From contig NZ_MIJB01000014.1 of the NCBI RefSeq assembly GCF_002174305.1, positions 62,001-126,000 on the forward strand: 64,000 nucleotides of DNA, written 5' to 3'. A model generated the notes under the pieces. It did no database searches. It had not been told where the DNA came from and saw only the letters and a list, made by a program, of their open reading frames with translations. The translations under genes were made by a program, and so were the position numbers. Numbering within the stretch: position 1 is the first letter of the stretch; the number at the start of each line of letters is the position of its first letter. This document shows positions 61,551 through 64,000 of the stretch, in pieces. The stretch is from Aeromicrobium sp. PE09-221 (lineage in GTDB: Bacteria > Actinomycetota > Actinomycetes > Propionibacteriales > Nocardioidaceae).

Positions 61551-62512
61551 GGCGCGGTCGCCCCGGCGGGCGTCTCGGTGGCGGGGGTCGCTGGGTTCGA
61601 GGCTCGTCCGGTGAGGGCGAGGAACACGTCGTCCAACGTCGGCTGCCGAAGTCCCACTTCGGTCGGGGCCACGTCGTGCTCGTCGAGGAGTCGCAACACC
61701 TCGACGAGGGTCTGCGGCCCCGCGGCGGGGATGGTGAGCAGCAACTCGTCGCGGCTGACCTCCCACCGTTCAGCCAGGACTCGCTGTGCCCGGTCGACCG
61801 TTGACTCGGCCACGCCGACCTGACAGGTCGAGCCGCCGGTGCGCTGTTTGAGTTCATGCGCCGTGCCGTCCGCGATCACCTTGCCGTGGTCGATCACCAC
61901 GATCCGGTCTGCCAGCTCGTCGGCCTCGGCCAGGTACTGCGTGGTCAGCACGATCGTCGTGCCCTCGGCGCGCAGCGACCGCACGGCCTCCCACAGCGCG
62001 TTGCGGCTGTGCGGATCCAAGCCGGTCGTCGGTTCGTCGAGGAACAACACCCGAGGGCGGCCGATCATCGAGGCCGCCAGATCGAGTCGGCGGCGCATCC
62101 CGCCGGAGAACGTGCCCGTGCGGCGGTGGGCCACCTCGGCCAGCCCGAACTCGGTGAGCAGTTCGTCGGCCCGTGCCCAGGCACCGGCCGAACCCAGCTT
62201 CAGCAGTCGGCCGAACAGCACGAGGTTCTCCCGGGCTGTCAGGCCGTCGTCGAGGGCCGCGAACTGGCCGGTCAGTCCGATCCGACCGCGTGCGGCGGCC
62301 GGGTCGGCGATCACGTCGATCCCGTCGACCCGTGCGGTCCCCGCGTCAGGACGAATCAGGGTCGTCAGGACGTTGATCGTCGTTGTCTTGCCCGCGCCGT
62401 TCGGTCCGAGCAGCCCCAGGATCTCTCCTTCGGACACTTGCAGGTCCACCCCGCGTAGGGCCTCGACCTCGCCGAATCGCTTGTGCAGCCCTTCGGCCTC
62501 CACCACCAGCAT
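61547..62512 (-). CDS. ABC transporter ATP-binding protein, DrrA type
   Basis: 321 residues. Walker A GPNGAGKTT, Q-loop GLTGQFAALDDGLT, signature FSGGMRRRLDLA, Walker B VLFLDEPTTGLD, switch TTQYLAEADELAD. The C-terminal extension with LRQPTLDDVFLALTG is the DrrA-type regulatory domain. First gene of the three-gene exporter; an IdeR-like box sits 13 bases upstream of the ATG, so iron-dependent repression is likely. Siderophore or related metabolite export is inferred. Confidence 0.93.
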   Translation of the reverse strand: MLVVEAEGLHKRFGEVEALRGVDLQVSEGEILGLLGPNGAGKTTTINVLTTLIRPDAGTARVDGIDVIADPAAARGRIGLTGQFAALDDGLTARENLVLFGRLLKLGSAGAWARADELLTEFGLAEVAHRRTGTFSGGMRRRLDLAASMIGRPRVLFLDEPTTGLDPHSRNALWEAVRSLRAEGTTIVLTTQYLAEADELADRIVVIDHGKVIADGTAHELKQRTGGSTCQVGVAESTVDRAQRVLAERWEVSRDELLLTIPAAGPQTLVEVLRLLDEHDVAPTEVGLRQPTLDDVFLALTGRASNPATPATETPAGATAP

Positions 62513-62524
62513 AGTGCTCCCCTC

Positions 62525-62543
62525 TTAGGTAATCCTCACCTTA
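62525..62543. promoter_or_regulatory. IdeR/DtxR iron-box
   Basis: TTAGGTAATCCTCACCTTA matches the 19-base mycobacterial/corynebacterial iron box TTAGGTTAGSCTAACCTAA at 15 positions, with near two-fold symmetry. Placed immediately upstream of the DrrA-type ATPase, between it and the siderophore-interacting protein gene. No gene occupies 62544-62653. Confidence 0.82.
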
Positions 62544-62653
62544 GTTCGGCCAGCATCGATGCGCGACGGTCGCGGCGCAGGTCGTCCTCTGGGTGTGTTG
62601 AGGCAGCCGCTCAGGACAGTCGCGGTCGTGATTCGGCCCGGGCAGGCCAGGGC

Positions 62654-64000
62654 TCAGCCCTGCGACGGCCCGAGGTTCCACAGGCGCATGTCCCAGCCGA
62701 GTTCCCTCGGCTCGCCGGGGGTGAGCCCCGCGGCACGAGCCAGGGCCTCGATCCCGGCGGGGGTCCGCAGCCCCGAGCCGTAGGCGACGCGCAGCCTCAG
62801 GTCCAGTTCGGCGTCGTGGTCGTGCACCTCGTCGCCGGTCTCGGTCACGCGCTCGGCCAGCAGCACCGGTACTCGTGCCCCGCCGAGCTTGCGCAGCATG
62901 GCGACGGCGGTCTCGTCAGTGAGGCGTTCGAGCAGCCAGGTCGCGACGATCACATCCGCTCCGCCGGTCGCCGCGGCAGTGGGATCATCGGCAAGCGTCA
63001 CCGTCAGGGCGGGGTGCGCGTCGCGCAGGGCGTCCCGCAGCGCCGACGATCCGGCGCCCACGAGACGTGCCGCGGCGTAGGACGTCCACTCGTGATGGTG
63101 CACGATCGACGGAGCGGCCCAGCGCGAATCCTGGTGGTCGCGTTCGGTCATCGCGTGGGCGAGTTCCTTGTCGCTGTCGTCGGTCGGAGCGGACAGGACA
63201 TCTGCCAGGTAACGGCCGTCGCCGTGGGGGCCGCCGCTCCCGTGCGAAGCGTCGCCACGAGTCGTTCCGGAGTCATGTCGAGAGCGTCGAGTGCCGGATC
63301 GCCCAGCTCGTCCAGCGCAGTGGCGATGAGCTCGCCCGTTGCCCCGAGCCGAAGTGAACCGTCGCCGACCAGCGCCGGGTCGGCGGGATCCAGGGCAACC
63401 ACGTCGAGAGTCGCGAGGTAGCGCAGCAAGCCCCGCAGTGCGGGTGCGTCGAGGTTCAGTTCACGCGCCAGCGCGGGAACGGAAGCCGGTGCCCGTTCCA
63501 GGCGCGCCAGCACGCCCGTCGCGACGGCGGCGCGCAGGACCACCGGCCGGGTCATGTCGAACGCCTCCTCCACGGCGGCCTCCTCGGCCGCGTCCAGATC
63601 GACGGCGTCGGCCGGACGGCTCGACTCGTCAGGCGTGGTGGCGGTCCGACGCCAGTAACCGGTGATGTCGAGGCAGTCGCGTGGGACCTCACGCTCGACC
63701 TTGAGGAAGGTGCGCAACGGTTTGAGTCGCATCGCTTCTCCGGCGAGCCAGCAGAACACCACTCCCGGCCACCAGGGGGCGGAGGTGATCGCGCGCTCGA
63801 GGACATCGCTGGTGCCCGGGGCGGCACCGTCGCGTGGCAGCCAGGTGACGTCGACGCCCTCGGGCGAGGCGACGTCGAGGCGGTGGGTGTCGTCGGCGAT
63901 CTCGATGAACACTTGGCCGCGCACGCCGGCGGGCCACTCCTCGAGCAGCCGCGCGATCGCGGGAAGCGCCGTCTCGTCACCGCCGGCGAGGATCCATTCG
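62654..64000 (-). pseudogene. Siderophore-interacting FAD reductase fused to methyltransferase; frameshifted, 5' end outside window
   Basis: The frame entering at 64000 reads EWILAGGDETALPAIARLLE and GQVFIEIADD, PWWPGVVFCWLAGEAMRLKP and CLDITGYWRR: the NAD-binding half of a siderophore-interacting protein (SIP). After a short linker it continues with FDMTRPVVLRAAVATGVLAR and a winged-helix dimerisation domain like O-methyltransferases. Near 63241 one G is missing in a G-run; the continuation GGPHGDGRYLADVLSAPTDD, IVATWLLERL and PVLLAERVTE (SAM-binding domain) is one frame over, ending at 62654. SIPs release iron from ferric siderophores; the fused methyltransferase is unusual. Confidence 0.7.

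Noticed and set aside
59971-61857. 628-codon minus-strand frame as one long gene
   Set aside because: Only the last 263 codons are the real permease; the upstream part is an out-of-frame shadow of the other permease and the ATPase.
1-64000. CRISPR array or Cas genes
   Set aside because: No regularly spaced direct repeats and no Cas-like proteins were seen. Apparent repetition is limited to IS ends, Gly-X-Y coding and the SCP2 duplicates.

Overview
High-GC DNA from an actinomycete. A complete mycofactocin cluster (mftA-F plus mftR), an EthA-like Baeyer-Villiger monooxygenase, a TTAGGT-type IdeR/DtxR box and many TetR regulators point to Mycobacteriales (Gordonia, Dietzia or Rhodococcus relatives) or a nearby order. 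Genus cannot be fixed from the sequence alone.

Layout. (1) 1-7824: an oxidation module. A partial MFS transporter, an acyl-CoA ligase and an aldehyde dehydrogenase read leftward; a 2Fe-2S ferredoxin, a CYP153-like P450 and a ferredoxin reductase read rightward from a shared divergent promoter. (2) 7895-14363: the mycofactocin operon mftA-B-C-D-E-SDR-F (minus strand, every junction from mftB onward overlapping by 4 bases), with divergent mftR. An alkane/alcohol-to-acyl-CoA route with a mycofactocin-dependent SDR is the natural reading of (1)+(2). (3) 14384-24660: a scrap heap. It holds a tRNA 3'-end fragment, a prophage remnant (integrase, holin, broken lysin, collagen-like protein), an IS481-like and an IS5-like element in tandem sharing one CTAG, an IS3 element split by a group II intron, a dprA tail and a decayed higBA pair. 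(4) 24753-34543: a tightly organised catabolic regulon of unknown substrate. It encodes an EthA-like BVMO, two CMD genes, an MDR reductase, two VOC proteins, two SCP2-like proteins, SRPBCC, HSL-type esterase, lactate-monooxygenase-like FMN enzyme and SDR. A TetR is encoded at one end, and paired ACCTAC-N3-GTAGGT-type palindromes lie at all three promoters. (5) 34691-39571: a MacB-type ABC exporter, a membrane protein, an NmrA-like protein, a TetR and a divergent SDR with a large operator palindrome.

(6) 40488-53567: a second putative uptake and catabolism island. It has an SsuABC/NMT1-type importer, LysR, a frameshifted acyl-CoA dehydrogenase, two paralogous TetRs, an acyl-CoA ligase, and another CMD/MDR/VOC/CMD set, interrupted by an IS5-like element. 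(7) 53622-56290: an IS256 element and IS3-type debris. (8) 56314-59666: two divergent TetRs, one beside a small membrane protein and one beside a DHA2-type MFS pump. (9) 59971-64000: a DrrA/DrrB-type ABC transporter behind an IdeR-like iron box, then a siderophore-interacting reductase fused to a methyltransferase, frameshifted and cut by the window end.

The most interesting item is the recurring CMD-VOC-(MDR)-(SCP2) module, present three times in different stages of completeness and apparently serving an undescribed oxidation pathway. Several genes carry single-base indels, some in short G or A runs. These may be real decay or assembly errors, and raw reads would decide.
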